Counted from the stretch's first letter, positions 8,324-17,256 are shown. The stretch: 64,000 nucleotides of DNA from Burkholderia cepacia (GCF_001039005.1 NZ_LDWR01000025.1:1-64000); one strand, 5' to 3'. The notes: a model not told the origin generated them from the letters alone. Program-made: numbers and translations.

Positions 8324-9558
8324 ATCACGCCTCGTTCGGTCAAATCGGCGATCTCGCGCCGCTCCAGTCCCAATGCGCCGAATACTTCGTCGTTGTGCGT
8401 GCCGCGCGCGGGTCCTCCCCAGCGGATCGCGCCGGGCGTGTCGGACAACCGGAACGGCACGTTGTGCGTGCGGAACGCGCCGAGCTCCGCGTCGGGCACC
8501 GACACGACCGAGCCGAGTGCCGCGTACTGCGGATCGCGCAGCACGTCGGCGACGTCGTAGATCGGCGCGACCGCCGCCTGCGCGCGCTCGAATTCGGCGA
8601 TCACCTCGTCGCGCGTGCGCTGCCCGATCCAGCCGCCGACCGCCGCATCCAGCTCGTCCGCATGCTGCGCGCGCTCCGCGCCGTTCGCGAACCACGGTTC
8701 GTCGATCAGGTCCGCGCGGCCGACGAGGCGCATCACGCGCTCGGCGATGCTGTGCGCCGACGTCGACAGCGCGACCCACTTGCCGTCCGACGTGCGGTAG
8801 ACACCGCGCGGCGAGTTGTTCGGCGAACGATTGCCGGTACGCTCGGGCACCCGGCCCGTCTGGTCGTAGCTCGCGACCTGCGCGCCCATCGCGGCAAGCA
8901 TCGTCTCGATGATCGCGAGATCGACGACCTGGCCGCGCCCGGTGTGCTCGCGCGCCTTCAGCGCGGTCATGATCGCAAACGCGGCGGTCAGCCCCGCGAC
9001 CGTGTCGGCAAGCGGAAACGACGGCAGGAGCGGCGGCCCGTCCGCCTCGCCGGTGATCGACGCGAGCCCGCTCATCGCCTCGGCCAGCGTGCCGAAGCCC
9101 GGCCGGCTCGCATACGGGCCGAACTGGCCGAAGCCCGTCACCCGCACGAGCACGAGCCGCGGGTTGATCGCGGACAGCACGTCGTAACCGAGCCCCCAGC
9201 GTTCGAGCGTGCCGGGCCGGAAATTCTCGACGACCACGTCCGCCTGCGCCGCCAGTTCGCGGAAGATCCGCTGGCCGTCGGCCGTGCCGAGATTCAGCGT
9301 GACCGCCCGCTTGTTGCGCGCGAGCACCTTCCACCACAACGGCACGTCGTCGCGACGCGCGCCGTACTTGCGCGCCGGATCGCCGTCCGGATGCTCGACC
9401 TTGATCACGTCGGCGCCGTAGTCCGCGAGCATCGTCGCCGAGAGCGGGCCCGCGAACAGCGTCGCGGCGTCGATCACGCGAATGCCGTCGAGCGGCGCCC
9501 GTTTGGAGGCGTCCGACGCCGCGCCGGCGTCGACGTCCCCGATTTCCACAGTGGCCAT
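8320..9558 (-). CDS. CaiB/BaiF family III CoA-transferase
   Basis: A 412-residue family III CoA-transferase, which moves CoA between carboxylates through an aspartyl-CoA intermediate. RVIDAATLFAGPLSATMLADYGADVIKVEHPDGD at about 28-61 is the diagnostic N-terminal block. NLGTADGQRIFRELAAQADVVVENFRPGTLERWGLGYD follows, with the glycine-rich and catalytic-Asp regions beyond. GGAGA sits before the ATG. It probably activates the pathway acid using succinyl-CoA or a product acyl-CoA. Confidence 0.92.
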   Translation of the reverse strand: MATVEIGDVDAGAASDASKRAPLDGIRVIDAATLFAGPLSATMLADYGADVIKVEHPDGDPARKYGARRDDVPLWWKVLARNKRAVTLNLGTADGQRIFRELAAQADVVVENFRPGTLERWGLGYDVLSAINPRLVLVRVTGFGQFGPYASRPGFGTLAEAMSGLASITGEADGPPLLPSFPLADTVAGLTAAFAIMTALKAREHTGRGQVVDLAIIETMLAAMGAQVASYDQTGRVPERTGNRSPNNSPRGVYRTSDGKWVALSTSAHSIAERVMRLVGRADLIDEPWFANGAERAQHADELDAAVGGWIGQRTRDEVIAEFERAQAAVAPIYDVADVLRDPQYAALGSVVSVPDAELGAFRTHNVPFRLSDTPGAIRWGGPARGTHNDEVFGALGLERREIADLTERGVI

Positions 9559-9660
9559 GCCGTTCTCCAGTCAAATGGATTGCACGGCGCGCCGCGCACC
9601 GACATCGTCTGCATGACTAATCAACATGCAAAGATGCGGGCGCGGCGCGCGACCTGTCGC

Positions 9661-10830
9661 TCAGACGGCGTTGATCCGGTAGATCGGGAAATACGTCTGG
9701 ATCTTCCCGTTCAGGTAGTCGGACGCGAGCTTCGGCACCTCGTCGAAATCGAAGATCTCGGTCGGCTCCTCGCCGATCCAGCCGCTCGTTTCCTGGAAGT
9801 CGCGGATCGTGATGCTGTCGTCGTAGCGCCACGCATGCGTGTGGATGTGCAGGCGGCGGTTGATGCATTCCGTCGCGCGCAGGTTCCACAGGCGCATCCC
9901 GGTCTTCCAGCCGACCGTCGTGACGATGCCGGTGCGGCCGACCACGCGCATCGTCGAGCGATACAGCGCGCCGCCGAGGTTGTCGAGGAAGATCGCGACG
10001 CCGCGGCCGCCGCTCAGTTCGGCGATCGTCTCCGCGAACACACGCTCCGACTCGCGATAGCTCGCCTGATACTCGGGATCGGTCTTGTAGCGCTCTTCGT
10101 CATACGCGAGATTCGGGAACTTGCGGCGATCGACCGGCGTGATGCCGAGCTTCGCGAGCTCCTCGAGGCGCCGGTCGTTGCTCGCCGTCATCGCGACGCG
10201 AAAGCCCTCGCGCTTCGCGAGCTGGAGTTCGGCGAGCGTCGTGCCGCCGCCCCAGCCGAACACCAGGTAGTCGGCCGGATCGACGTCCGGCAACTGCGAG
10301 CGCCAGCAGGCCGACGCCACCTTCCAGTTGTCCCACGCGGTGAAGTAGCGGCCGTACGTTGCCCATTGCAGCAGCGAATGCCGGCTGTCCGTCGGCACCG
10401 CCACGAGGTTGTCGGCGCGCATCTTGGTCCGCTGCGCCATCACGCCGATCGTGCCCGGCGCGTCGTACGCGTAGACGAGTTCGGCGAACCCGTATTCGTC
10501 GCGCTTGCCGAACGGCATCACCATGCAGATCTCGCCTTCCTTCAGCGTCTTCACGCCGCGGCCGCGCTCGACGATGCGCACCAGCGCACCGTTGCCGAGC
10601 ACGATCTTGTCCTCGCGGCGCTGCCGGCAGATGTCGACCGGATTGCGCGACAGCGCGTGGTCGAGGTTCGCTTCCCACGATCCGTACAGCGGCTCGACCA
10701 GCACCTCGTCGGCTTCCAGATCGGAGAATTCGAAGGTTTCGCGACGCAGCTCGCCCGCCACGGGCGCCTGCTTCTTGCTCGGTTCCGGTCCTGCGTAAAG
10801 AACCCATGCATCGGTCTTGATCATCGTCAT
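9661..10830 (-). CDS. MDR-superfamily zinc-binding dehydrogenase/reductase
   Basis: A 389-residue medium-chain dehydrogenase/reductase, distantly like crotonyl-CoA and acryloyl-CoA reductases. The nucleotide-binding stretch YLVFGWGGGTTLAELQLAKREGFRVAMTASNDRRLEELAKLG spans about 200-241. GRGVAIFLDNLGGALYRSTMRVVGRTGIVTTVGW spans about 286-319. No alcohol-dehydrogenase catalytic zinc cluster is evident, so an enoyl-type or quinone-type reduction is more likely than alcohol oxidation. It lies 102 bases upstream of the CoA-transferase gene in the same direction. Confidence 0.82.
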   Translation of the reverse strand: MTMIKTDAWVLYAGPEPSKKQAPVAGELRRETFEFSDLEADEVLVEPLYGSWEANLDHALSRNPVDICRQRREDKIVLGNGALVRIVERGRGVKTLKEGEICMVMPFGKRDEYGFAELVYAYDAPGTIGVMAQRTKMRADNLVAVPTDSRHSLLQWATYGRYFTAWDNWKVASACWRSQLPDVDPADYLVFGWGGGTTLAELQLAKREGFRVAMTASNDRRLEELAKLGITPVDRRKFPNLAYDEERYKTDPEYQASYRESERVFAETIAELSGGRGVAIFLDNLGGALYRSTMRVVGRTGIVTTVGWKTGMRLWNLRATECINRRLHIHTHAWRYDDSITIRDFQETSGWIGEEPTEIFDFDEVPKLASDYLNGKIQTYFPIYRINAV

Positions 10831-10882
10831 GCCTCGTTAAATGGCTCTGTATGAATGGTGCACGCCGAACACGCCGCTTCGT

Positions 10883-11470
10883 TCAGCGCGAAAACGCCTG
10901 CTCCAGTGCCGCCTCCACGTCGGCCGTCGCGGCCACCTGCCCGAGCTTCGGGAAGATCTGCGTCAGCGCGAAGGTCTGCGCGTCGGTGGACGACGTGCTG
11001 ACCGCGTCGCTGACGACGACGACGTTGTAGTTGTTCTCGTATGCCTGGCGCGCCGTCGATTCGACGCCGATGTTGGTTGCGATCCCGGTCAGCACGATGT
11101 CCGTGATGCCGCGCCGGCGCAGTTGCACGTCCAGGTCGGTGCCGGTGAACGCGCCCCACTGGTGCTTCGTCACGACGATGTCGGACGGCGCCACGCCGAG
11201 CGCCGGCGCGAACGCGCTCCATTCGGGGTCGAGATTCGGCGGCGCCGACGGCGCATCCGTCTTGACCTTCAGCGCCACGCCGCCGTCCGGCTGGTAGCTC
11301 GTGTGCACGTAGATGACGGGAAGCTGCAGCGCGCGGAACGCGGTCGCGAGCTCGACCGTCTTCGCCACGACCTGCGCGCCGGTGTACGGCACGACCGGCA
11401 GCGACACGATGCCGTTCTGCAGATCGATGGCGACCAGGGCAACCGTGCGATTGAGCGTCGGAATGGACAT
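10883..11470 (-). CDS. Isochorismatase-fold hydrolase lacking the nucleophilic Cys
   Basis: A 195-residue isochorismatase-like protein. The catalytic-Asp strand VALVAIDLQNGIV is at about 10-22 and the Lys region VVTKHQWGAFTGTDLD at about 98-113. At the usual cysteine position the sequence reads ATNIGVESTAR, with Gly where nicotinamidases and other cysteine hydrolases carry Cys. That fits the true isochorismatase-like (vinyl-ether) subgroup, or an uncharacterised activity, rather than an amidase. It sits 8 bases after the MFS gene and 52 before the MDR gene, in the same operon. Confidence 0.88.
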   Translation of the reverse strand: MSIPTLNRTVALVAIDLQNGIVSLPVVPYTGAQVVAKTVELATAFRALQLPVIYVHTSYQPDGGVALKVKTDAPSAPPNLDPEWSAFAPALGVAPSDIVVTKHQWGAFTGTDLDVQLRRRGITDIVLTGIATNIGVESTARQAYENNYNVVVVSDAVSTSSTDAQTFALTQIFPKLGQVAATADVEAALEQAFSR

Positions 11471-11478
11471 GTAAAACC

Positions 11479-12975
11479 TCACTTCTGTTGGGAGATGGAA
11501 GAAGCGGCGGCATCCAGGTGCCGGCTCGATGCCGCGTTGAGCAGCAGCAGCACGCTGATGACCGCCAGGACAATGGCCAGCTCGCGCAGGCCGCGATCGC
11601 TCGCCGGATGGCCGAGCGCCAGCCCGACGAGCGCAAACGACAGGCTGCCGCCGACATACTGCGCGGTGCGGTACAGCCCCGAGGCCGTGCCGATCCGGTC
11701 GTGCGGCGCGCTCTGGTAGAGCGCCGCCTGGTTGCCAAGATTGTTGAAGCCGTTCGGCACGCCGAACACGATCGACAGCAGCACGATCGACCAGACCGGC
11801 ATCGCGCTGGTGAGGAAACTCATCACGACGCTGCCGACGCACAGCATCGCGGAGCCGATGATCAGCACCGGCCGCGAGCCGTGGCGGTGCGCGAGGCGGG
11901 TCGCGAACATCGTCGCCACGGTGCCGATCCCGGCGACCGGCAGCATCACGAGGCCGGCATCGGCGGCGGACAGGTGCTTGGCTTCCTGCAGCCACATCGG
12001 CAGCGCATAGAAGATCGCGTAGAACACCGCGTAGGTGCCGACGCAGCGCAGGTACGTGCTCGTGAGGGCGCGGTTGTCGCTCAGCATGCGGATGTCGATC
12101 AGCGGCGTCGCGGCCCGTCGCTCGCGCCCGACCAGCATCGGGCACAGAACCAGCGTCGCGACCAGCAGCAGCCAGTCGGGCTCGTGCGATACCGATTGCA
12201 GGAACAGCAGCAGGCTCGCGAGCGTCAGGACGAACAGCGCGACGCCCGGCAGGTCCAGTTCCTTCAGCGTGCTCCGCAGCGTGCGGCGCTCCTGCGCGCC
12301 GCGCGGGACGACGTCGGCCGGAATCCACAGCCATGCCAGCACGAAGGCCAGCAGCACGATCGGCACGTTGATCCAGAAGATCGCGCGCCAGCCGGCGAAT
12401 TGCACGAGCGCGCCGCCGAGCGGCGGCCCGAACGCGACGGCCACCTGCGCCGCGACCGAGATCGCACCGAGGCCGCCCGTCGGCGTCGCGCCGTTCGCGT
12501 GCCGCTGCGACCACGTGCGGATCATCGCCATGCCGGCCGGATACGCGGCGGACGTGCCGATGCCGAGCGCGACGCGCGATGCGATCAGCCACCCGAGCGA
12601 CGGCGCGAACGGCGCGAGCGCGGACGCGATCAATACGATCGCGAGGCCGATGCAGAAGATCCTCTTCGCACCGAACCGGTCGGCGAGTCGCCCCATCGTC
12701 GGCTGGCCGACGGCCGTCGCGAGATAAAGGCCCGACACGAGCCACATCGTGTCGATGCGTTCATGCCCCTGCGGGTTGAACGCCTGCTGGATGCTGACGA
12801 GCGCGACCGCGATCATCGACGAGTTCAGCGCGTTGAGCAGCGTCCCGAGCACGATCGGGCCCACCAGCCGGGACGGCAGGCTCAGGCCCGCCGCGCGCGC
12901 ATTGCCTCCGCCTGCCGGCGTGACGCCGGGGCGCGGGGGTGACGCTTCCGCAGGTCGATCGGGAGTCGTTTTCAT
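11479..12975 (-). CDS. MFS transporter, DHA2/EmrB-QacA type
   Basis: A 498-residue major-facilitator protein with about 14 predicted membrane segments. The motif GRLADRFGAKRIF at about 94-106 is the loop 2-3 signature, and ALGIGTSAAYPAGMAMIRTW resembles the motif C region of drug/H+ antiporters. It is the first gene of the minus-strand operon. In this context it may export or import the pathway substrate or a toxic intermediate rather than drugs. Confidence 0.9.
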   Translation of the reverse strand: MKTTPDRPAEASPPRPGVTPAGGGNARAAGLSLPSRLVGPIVLGTLLNALNSSMIAVALVSIQQAFNPQGHERIDTMWLVSGLYLATAVGQPTMGRLADRFGAKRIFCIGLAIVLIASALAPFAPSLGWLIASRVALGIGTSAAYPAGMAMIRTWSQRHANGATPTGGLGAISVAAQVAVAFGPPLGGALVQFAGWRAIFWINVPIVLLAFVLAWLWIPADVVPRGAQERRTLRSTLKELDLPGVALFVLTLASLLLFLQSVSHEPDWLLLVATLVLCPMLVGRERRAATPLIDIRMLSDNRALTSTYLRCVGTYAVFYAIFYALPMWLQEAKHLSAADAGLVMLPVAGIGTVATMFATRLAHRHGSRPVLIIGSAMLCVGSVVMSFLTSAMPVWSIVLLSIVFGVPNGFNNLGNQAALYQSAPHDRIGTASGLYRTAQYVGGSLSFALVGLALGHPASDRGLRELAIVLAVISVLLLLNAASSRHLDAAASSISQQK

Positions 12976-13362
12976 GGCATCGTCGAGTGGTGGATTCGCT
13001 TCGTTCGAGCAAATTCGAACGTGCGTTCACCTTACCGGGACGATTGCCGTGAATGAAATGGATTGTTGCGATGCACACATTCGTCGCTTGAATGCAGATC
13101 GCGAGCCGGATGCGCAAAAGCGGCCCCGGCAGGCCGGAAATGACGACGACAAACTCGCCGCGCCCCTTGCCGGACGGCCCTATCCCGGGAGCGCGACGGA
13201 TCTTGCCGAATACATACGAAATGATTCGCCCTGCGCGCTTCCACCGGCTGATGACCGTTTTATGCGGCAGTGCGGCGAGAATTCAGAGCGGTCGCTCTAG
13301 ACCGGCACGATGAATGGCATATCGCTACGCGGGGTTGAGCCGCCGGGTGGCGACCTGCACGC
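12976..13362. other. Intergenic region with promoter of the CoA-ester operon
   Basis: 387 bases without a convincing gene. The stretch next to the MFS gene carries the inverted repeat at 13002-13021. The rest, between it and the end of the hutC-like gene at 13363, shows only short out-of-frame openings with no recognisable product. A small palindrome AGAGCG-gt-CGCTCT lies at 13285-13298. Confidence 0.6.
13002..13021. promoter_or_regulatory. Inverted repeat, candidate operator of the MFS-led operon
   Basis: CGTTCGA-N6-TCGAACG, perfect 7-bp arms, 27 bases upstream of the MFS start codon on the minus strand. The position suits a repressor or LysR site over the operon promoter. Which regulator binds is unknown; the LysR gene at 3736-4677 is the nearest candidate. 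Confidence 0.5.
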
Positions 13363-14118
13363 TCACACCTTCCCCGCCAGATGAAACCGCGATGCCGGAT
13401 GCCACAAGCGCACCGACGTCGCGACATGCTCGCCGACCCACGTGCGGCGCCTCAATAACAGACACGGCTCGCCGATTTCCATCACGAGGTGGCGGCGCAC
13501 CTGCGCGTCGGGCTTCTGCGCGTAGATCCGGAACTCCGCGCGCTGGATCGGCGCAAGCCGCACCATGTAGTGATTCGGCGTCTCGACCGTGAAGTCCTGT
13601 TCCAGATACGCGGGAAACAACGCCGGATTGACGTAGCGATCCTCGAACTGGATCGGCTCCTCTTCCTCGTAATGCACGATGCGCGAATGGAACACGGGCC
13701 CTGAACGCAGCCCGAGCGCTTCGACCGCCTCCTGATCGTCGCTGCTTTCGATCAGCAATACGCGAGCGCTGTGCCGATGGCCGCGCTCCGCGATCTCGTC
13801 CGCGATGTTGCGGATTTCCAGCACCGTCGATTCGTAGTGCCGCCGTTCGACGAACGTGCCGGCGCCCTGGATCCGGGTCAGCACGCGCTCGGCGGTCAGC
13901 TCGCGCAGCGCGCGCGACACCGTCATCCGCGCGACGCCGAACTCCTTGACCAGCTCGGCCTCGGTCGGAATCGCGCCGCCGGGCTTCCAGTCGCCGTTCG
14001 CGATCCGTTCGACGACGTAGCGCTTGATCTGCTGGTAGGCCGGCAACGCGCGCGCCGGCACGTCGTCGCCCGGTGCGCTCGCCTGCCGGCCGGCGAGTTG
14101 TCGTTCCGCTTCGTTCAT
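13363..14118 (-). CDS. hutC: GntR-family repressor, HutC subfamily
   Basis: A 251-residue GntR/HutC regulator. The winged helix at about 28-90 includes GAIPTEAELVKEFGVARMTVSRALRELTAERVLTRIQGAGTFV, the classic GntR HTH. The UTRA ligand-binding domain fills the rest (HYESTVLEIRNIADEIAERGHRHSARVL). HutC proteins of this length repress histidine-utilisation genes and are released by urocanate. It is the last gene of the operon SBP-permeases-ATPase-HutH-HutC. An operator matching the subfamily consensus lies upstream of the first gene. The true ligand is uncertain because the adjacent HutH homologue is atypical. Confidence 0.88.
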   Translation of the reverse strand: MNEAERQLAGRQASAPGDDVPARALPAYQQIKRYVVERIANGDWKPGGAIPTEAELVKEFGVARMTVSRALRELTAERVLTRIQGAGTFVERRHYESTVLEIRNIADEIAERGHRHSARVLLIESSDDQEAVEALGLRSGPVFHSRIVHYEEEEPIQFEDRYVNPALFPAYLEQDFTVETPNHYMVRLAPIQRAEFRIYAQKPDAQVRRHLVMEIGEPCLLLRRRTWVGEHVATSVRLWHPASRFHLAGKV

Positions 14119-14189
14119 GCGCCCTCGATCGAATGAATGATGGATCGCCCGCTGGCCGCCGCGATGTCACGGCGGCCGGTCTCCCGCCG

Positions 14190-15683
14190 TTACATCACCG
14201 GCGGCGGCACACCCGCGACGATGCCGGCGGCGATCGCGATGTCGTCCGCGAGCGGCCGGTCGTCCCGGTACGCCGGCACGCGTTCGCGCACATGCCGCCA
14301 CAGCGTGTCGGTGGGTGCGGCCCGCGACGCGCTGCCCGCCTGCAGATCGTAGGCCTGCGCGGCGGCCAGCAGCTCGATCGCCAGCACGCGCGTCGTGTTC
14401 TCGATGATGTCGAGTGCCTTCAGCGCGGCCGGCGTCGCATGGCACAGATGGTCTTCCTGCAGGCCCGACGTGATGCCGCCGTCGAGGCTCGCCGGCCCCG
14501 CGAGCCGCTGGTTCTGCGCGACGAGCGCGACCGCCGTGTACTGCGCGATCATGAACCCCGAACAGGTACCGCCCGGCGTCGCGAGGAATGCCGGCAGCCC
14601 GCTCACGAGCGGATTGACGAGCCGGTCGAGACGCCGTTCGGCGATCGCCGCGACCTGGGCCATCGCCGCCGCGAGACTGTCCATCGCCAGCGCGATGCCC
14701 GCGCCGACCGCATGTGCCTGCGAATGGACGGCCGGCGCGTCGCGCGTGCCGGCCACGATCGGATTGTCGGTCACCGACGCCAGTTCGCGATCGACCACCT
14801 CCGCCGTCACGTCGAACACGTCGCGTGCCGCGCCGTGCACGTGCGGAATCGTGCGCAGGCTGAGCGGATCCTGCGTATGCCGGCCGCTTGCCGCCGCGAG
14901 CATGCCGCTGTCGGCGAGCAGCGCACGCAAGCGCGCGCCGACGTGACCGATGCCGGGCGAAATCCGCAACGCAAGCGACGCCGGGTCGAATGCGGCGAGC
15001 TGCCCGCCGAGGTTCTCGAAACTCATCGCGGCGACCCAGTCGGCCCAGTCGAGCAGCCGCTCGGCGCGGGCCAGCGCGAGCGCGGCCAGCCCCGTCACGC
15101 ACGGCGTGCCGTTGACGAGGCTCAGCCCTTCCTTTGCGCCGAGCACGAGCGGTGCGCGGCCGATGCGGCGCAGTGCCTCGTCGCCGCGAATCCGCTCGCC
15201 GCGGTGGCGCGCATGGCCATGGCCGATGCAGACGAGCGCGACATGCGCCATATGCGTCAGATAGCCGACCGAGCCGTGCGCGGGCACCTCCGGCAGGCAA
15301 TCGTGTTCCAGCAACGCGACGAGCTGGTCGACGACGTCGGCGCGCACGCCGGAATGACCGTGCGCGTAGTTGTTGATTGCCGCCGCGACGATCGCGCGCG
15401 TTTCCGCCGCGCCGAGCGGTGCGCCCACGCCGACCGCGTGGCTCATCAGGATGTTGCGCGACAGCGTGCTCTGCTGCGCCGGCGACACGATCACGTTGCA
15501 CAGTGCACCGACGCCCGTGTTGACGCCATACGCGCGGATGCCGCGCGCGACGATTTCATCGACGAGCTCGCGGGCCGCGACGACGCGCATGCGCGCTTCG
15601 TCGGCGAGTGCAAGCGGTTCGCCTGCGGCCACCGCCGCGATCTGCCGCCAGTCGAGCGGCCTTGCCGAACGGAATACGGTCAT
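14190..15683 (-). CDS. HutH-family protein missing the MIO-forming Ala-Ser-Gly triad
   Basis: A 497-residue homologue of histidine ammonia-lyase. Conserved blocks align along its length: YGVNTGVG (52-59), KEGLSLVNGT (184-193), QDPLSLR (271-277), TDNP (305-308), SGFMIAQ (375-381) and QEDH (409-412). In canonical enzymes GSVG is followed by ASGDLAPL, whose Ala-Ser-Gly cyclises into the MIO electrophile. Here GSVG (137-140) runs directly into YLTHMAHVAL, a gap of exactly three residues, and the following Asp is Tyr. The active-site block before it is otherwise intact and the frame is open, so this is not simple decay. It starts 7 bases after the ABC ATPase gene. Ordinary MIO chemistry looks impossible; a different lyase, mutase, binding or regulatory role is likely. 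Confidence 0.9.
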   Translation of the reverse strand: MTVFRSARPLDWRQIAAVAAGEPLALADEARMRVVAARELVDEIVARGIRAYGVNTGVGALCNVIVSPAQQSTLSRNILMSHAVGVGAPLGAAETRAIVAAAINNYAHGHSGVRADVVDQLVALLEHDCLPEVPAHGSVGYLTHMAHVALVCIGHGHARHRGERIRGDEALRRIGRAPLVLGAKEGLSLVNGTPCVTGLAALALARAERLLDWADWVAAMSFENLGGQLAAFDPASLALRISPGIGHVGARLRALLADSGMLAAASGRHTQDPLSLRTIPHVHGAARDVFDVTAEVVDRELASVTDNPIVAGTRDAPAVHSQAHAVGAGIALAMDSLAAAMAQVAAIAERRLDRLVNPLVSGLPAFLATPGGTCSGFMIAQYTAVALVAQNQRLAGPASLDGGITSGLQEDHLCHATPAALKALDIIENTTRVLAIELLAAAQAYDLQAGSASRAAPTDTLWRHVRERVPAYRDDRPLADDIAIAAGIVAGVPPPVM

Positions 15684-15690
15684 GGCGGCC

Positions 15691-16482
15691 TCAGTTCGCG
15701 GAACGGTCGTGATGGCTCGATACGAACTGTCGGAAGCGCTCCGAGCACTGGCCGCCGAACAGGTCGCCGGGCGTGCCGTCCGAATCGACCTCGCCCTGAT
15801 GCAGGAACATCACGCGGTTCGACACGTGACGCGCAAAACCCATCTCGTGCGTGACGACCAGCATCGTGCGCCCTTCCTCCGCGAGCGAGCGCATCACGCG
15901 CAGCACTTCGCCGACCAGCTCCGGATCGAGCGCCGACGTCGGTTCGTCGAACAGCATCACCTTCGGATGCATCGCGAGCGCACGGGCGATCGCGACGCGT
16001 TGCTGCTGGCCACCCGACAGGTGCGCCGGATAGTAGTCGCGCTTGTCCGCGAGGCCGACGCGCGCGAGCAGCGCCTCGGCCTCCTCGACCGCTTCCGCGC
16101 GGCTGCGCTTCTGCACGCGCAGCGGCCCTTCGACGAGGTTGTCGAGCACCGTCATGTGCGACCACAGGTTGAAGTTCTGGAACACCATCCCGAGCTGCGA
16201 ACGGATCCGGTCGACCTGACGCCGGTCGCCCGGCTGCAGCTTGCCGTCGCGCGCACGCTTCATCTTCAGTTCCTCGCCGGCGAGCGCGACGGTGCCGTCG
16301 TCGGGCGTCTCGAGCAGGTTCAGGCAGCGCAGGAACGTGCTCTTTCCCGAGCCGCTCGCGCCGAGGATCGAGATCACGTCGCCTTCGTGCGCATCGAGCG
16401 AAATGCCCTTCAGCACATGGTGATCGCCGAACGACTTGTGGATGTTCCTGACCGACAGGGCAACGGGAGCAGCGGTGTTCAT
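15691..16482 (-). CDS. Polar amino-acid ABC importer, ATP-binding subunit (HisP-like)
   Basis: A 263-residue ABC ATPase. Walker [10 protein letters not shown] is at about 35-43, the Q-loop in [13 protein letters not shown], the signature LSGGQQQR at about 157-164, Walker [15 protein letters not shown] and the H-loop VTHEMGF. The opening [28 protein letters not shown] is typical of HisP/GlnQ proteins. It powers the two permeases encoded just upstream. The gene lies between the permeases and the HutH homologue in one operon. Confidence 0.95.
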   Translation of the reverse strand: MNTAAPVALSVRNIHKSFGDHHVLKGISLDAHEGDVISILGASGSGKSTFLRCLNLLETPDDGTVALAGEELKMKRARDGKLQPGDRRQVDRIRSQLGMVFQNFNLWSHMTVLDNLVEGPLRVQKRSRAEAVEEAEALLARVGLADKRDYYPAHLSGGQQQRVAIARALAMHPKVMLFDEPTSALDPELVGEVLRVMRSLAEEGRTMLVVTHEMGFARHVSNRVMFLHQGEVDSDGTPGDLFGGQCSERFRQFVSSHHDRSAN

Positions 16483-16509
16483 CGGATTCTCCGGGAAAGA
16501 GGGATGCGC

Positions 16510-17256
16510 TCAGGACGCGACGCGCCGGGCGTTGCGCGCGGCGGCGGCCGCCTTGCCGGCCGGCTTCGGCGCGCGCAGGTGGCCCGACAACCGCCATTCG
16601 AGCGCGCCGAGCACGCGCACGACGATGAAGTTCAGGCCGAGGTAGATGAGGGCCGCGCACACGAACACCTCGGTCGTCCGGTAGGTCTGCTGGATGATCT
16701 GCTGCGCGACGCCCGTCACTTCCCACACCGTGACGAGGCTGGCCAGCGCGGTCGACTTGACGAGCAGCACGGCTTCGGTCGAGTACGCAGGCAGGCACTG
16801 ACGCAATGCGATCGGGCCGATCACGCGCCGCAGCAGCGCGAAGCCCGACAGGCCGATCGAATAACCGGCCTCGATCTGCCCGACCGGCACGGCCATCAGT
16901 CCGCCGCGCAGAATCTCGGCCGTGTAGCCGGCGGTACACAACGCCAGCGACAGCACCGCGCACACATACGGTTCGCGCAGCAGCGGCCACACGAAGCTCT
17001 CGCGAATCACGCCGAACTGGCCGAGCCCGTAGTACACGAGGAACATCTGGATCAGCAGCGGCGACCCGCGAAACACGAGGATGTATGCGCGTGCGAAGCG
17101 GTTCGGCAGCCAGCGCGGCGACACGCGCATCGTGACGATCACGAGCGACAGCAGGCCGCCGAGCACGAGCGACGCGAAGAACAGGCCGAGCGTGGTCGGC
17201 ACGGCCGCGAGCAACTGGCGCAGCGTGTCGATGAGGAAGGCGAAATCGATGGACAT
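16510..17256 (-). CDS. Polar amino-acid ABC importer, permease (HisM-like)
   Basis: A 248-residue inner-membrane permease of the His/Glu/Gln/Arg family with about five membrane segments. The EAA-type cytoplasmic loop GQIEAGYSIGLSGFALLRRVIGPIALRQCLPAY sits at about 141-174 and contacts the ATPase. Together with the next gene it forms the heterodimeric channel of the importer. Confidence 0.94.
   Translation of the reverse strand: MSIDFAFLIDTLRQLLAAVPTTLGLFFASLVLGGLLSLVIVTMRVSPRWLPNRFARAYILVFRGSPLLIQMFLVYYGLGQFGVIRESFVWPLLREPYVCAVLSLALCTAGYTAEILRGGLMAVPVGQIEAGYSIGLSGFALLRRVIGPIALRQCLPAYSTEAVLLVKSTALASLVTVWEVTGVAQQIIQQTYRTTEVFVCAALIYLGLNFIVVRVLGALEWRLSGHLRAPKPAGKAAAAARNARRVAS

Noticed and set aside
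13285-13298. AGAGCG-gt-CGCTCT as a terminator of the hutC gene
   Set aside because: The loop would be only two bases and no T run follows, so it cannot fold as an intrinsic terminator.
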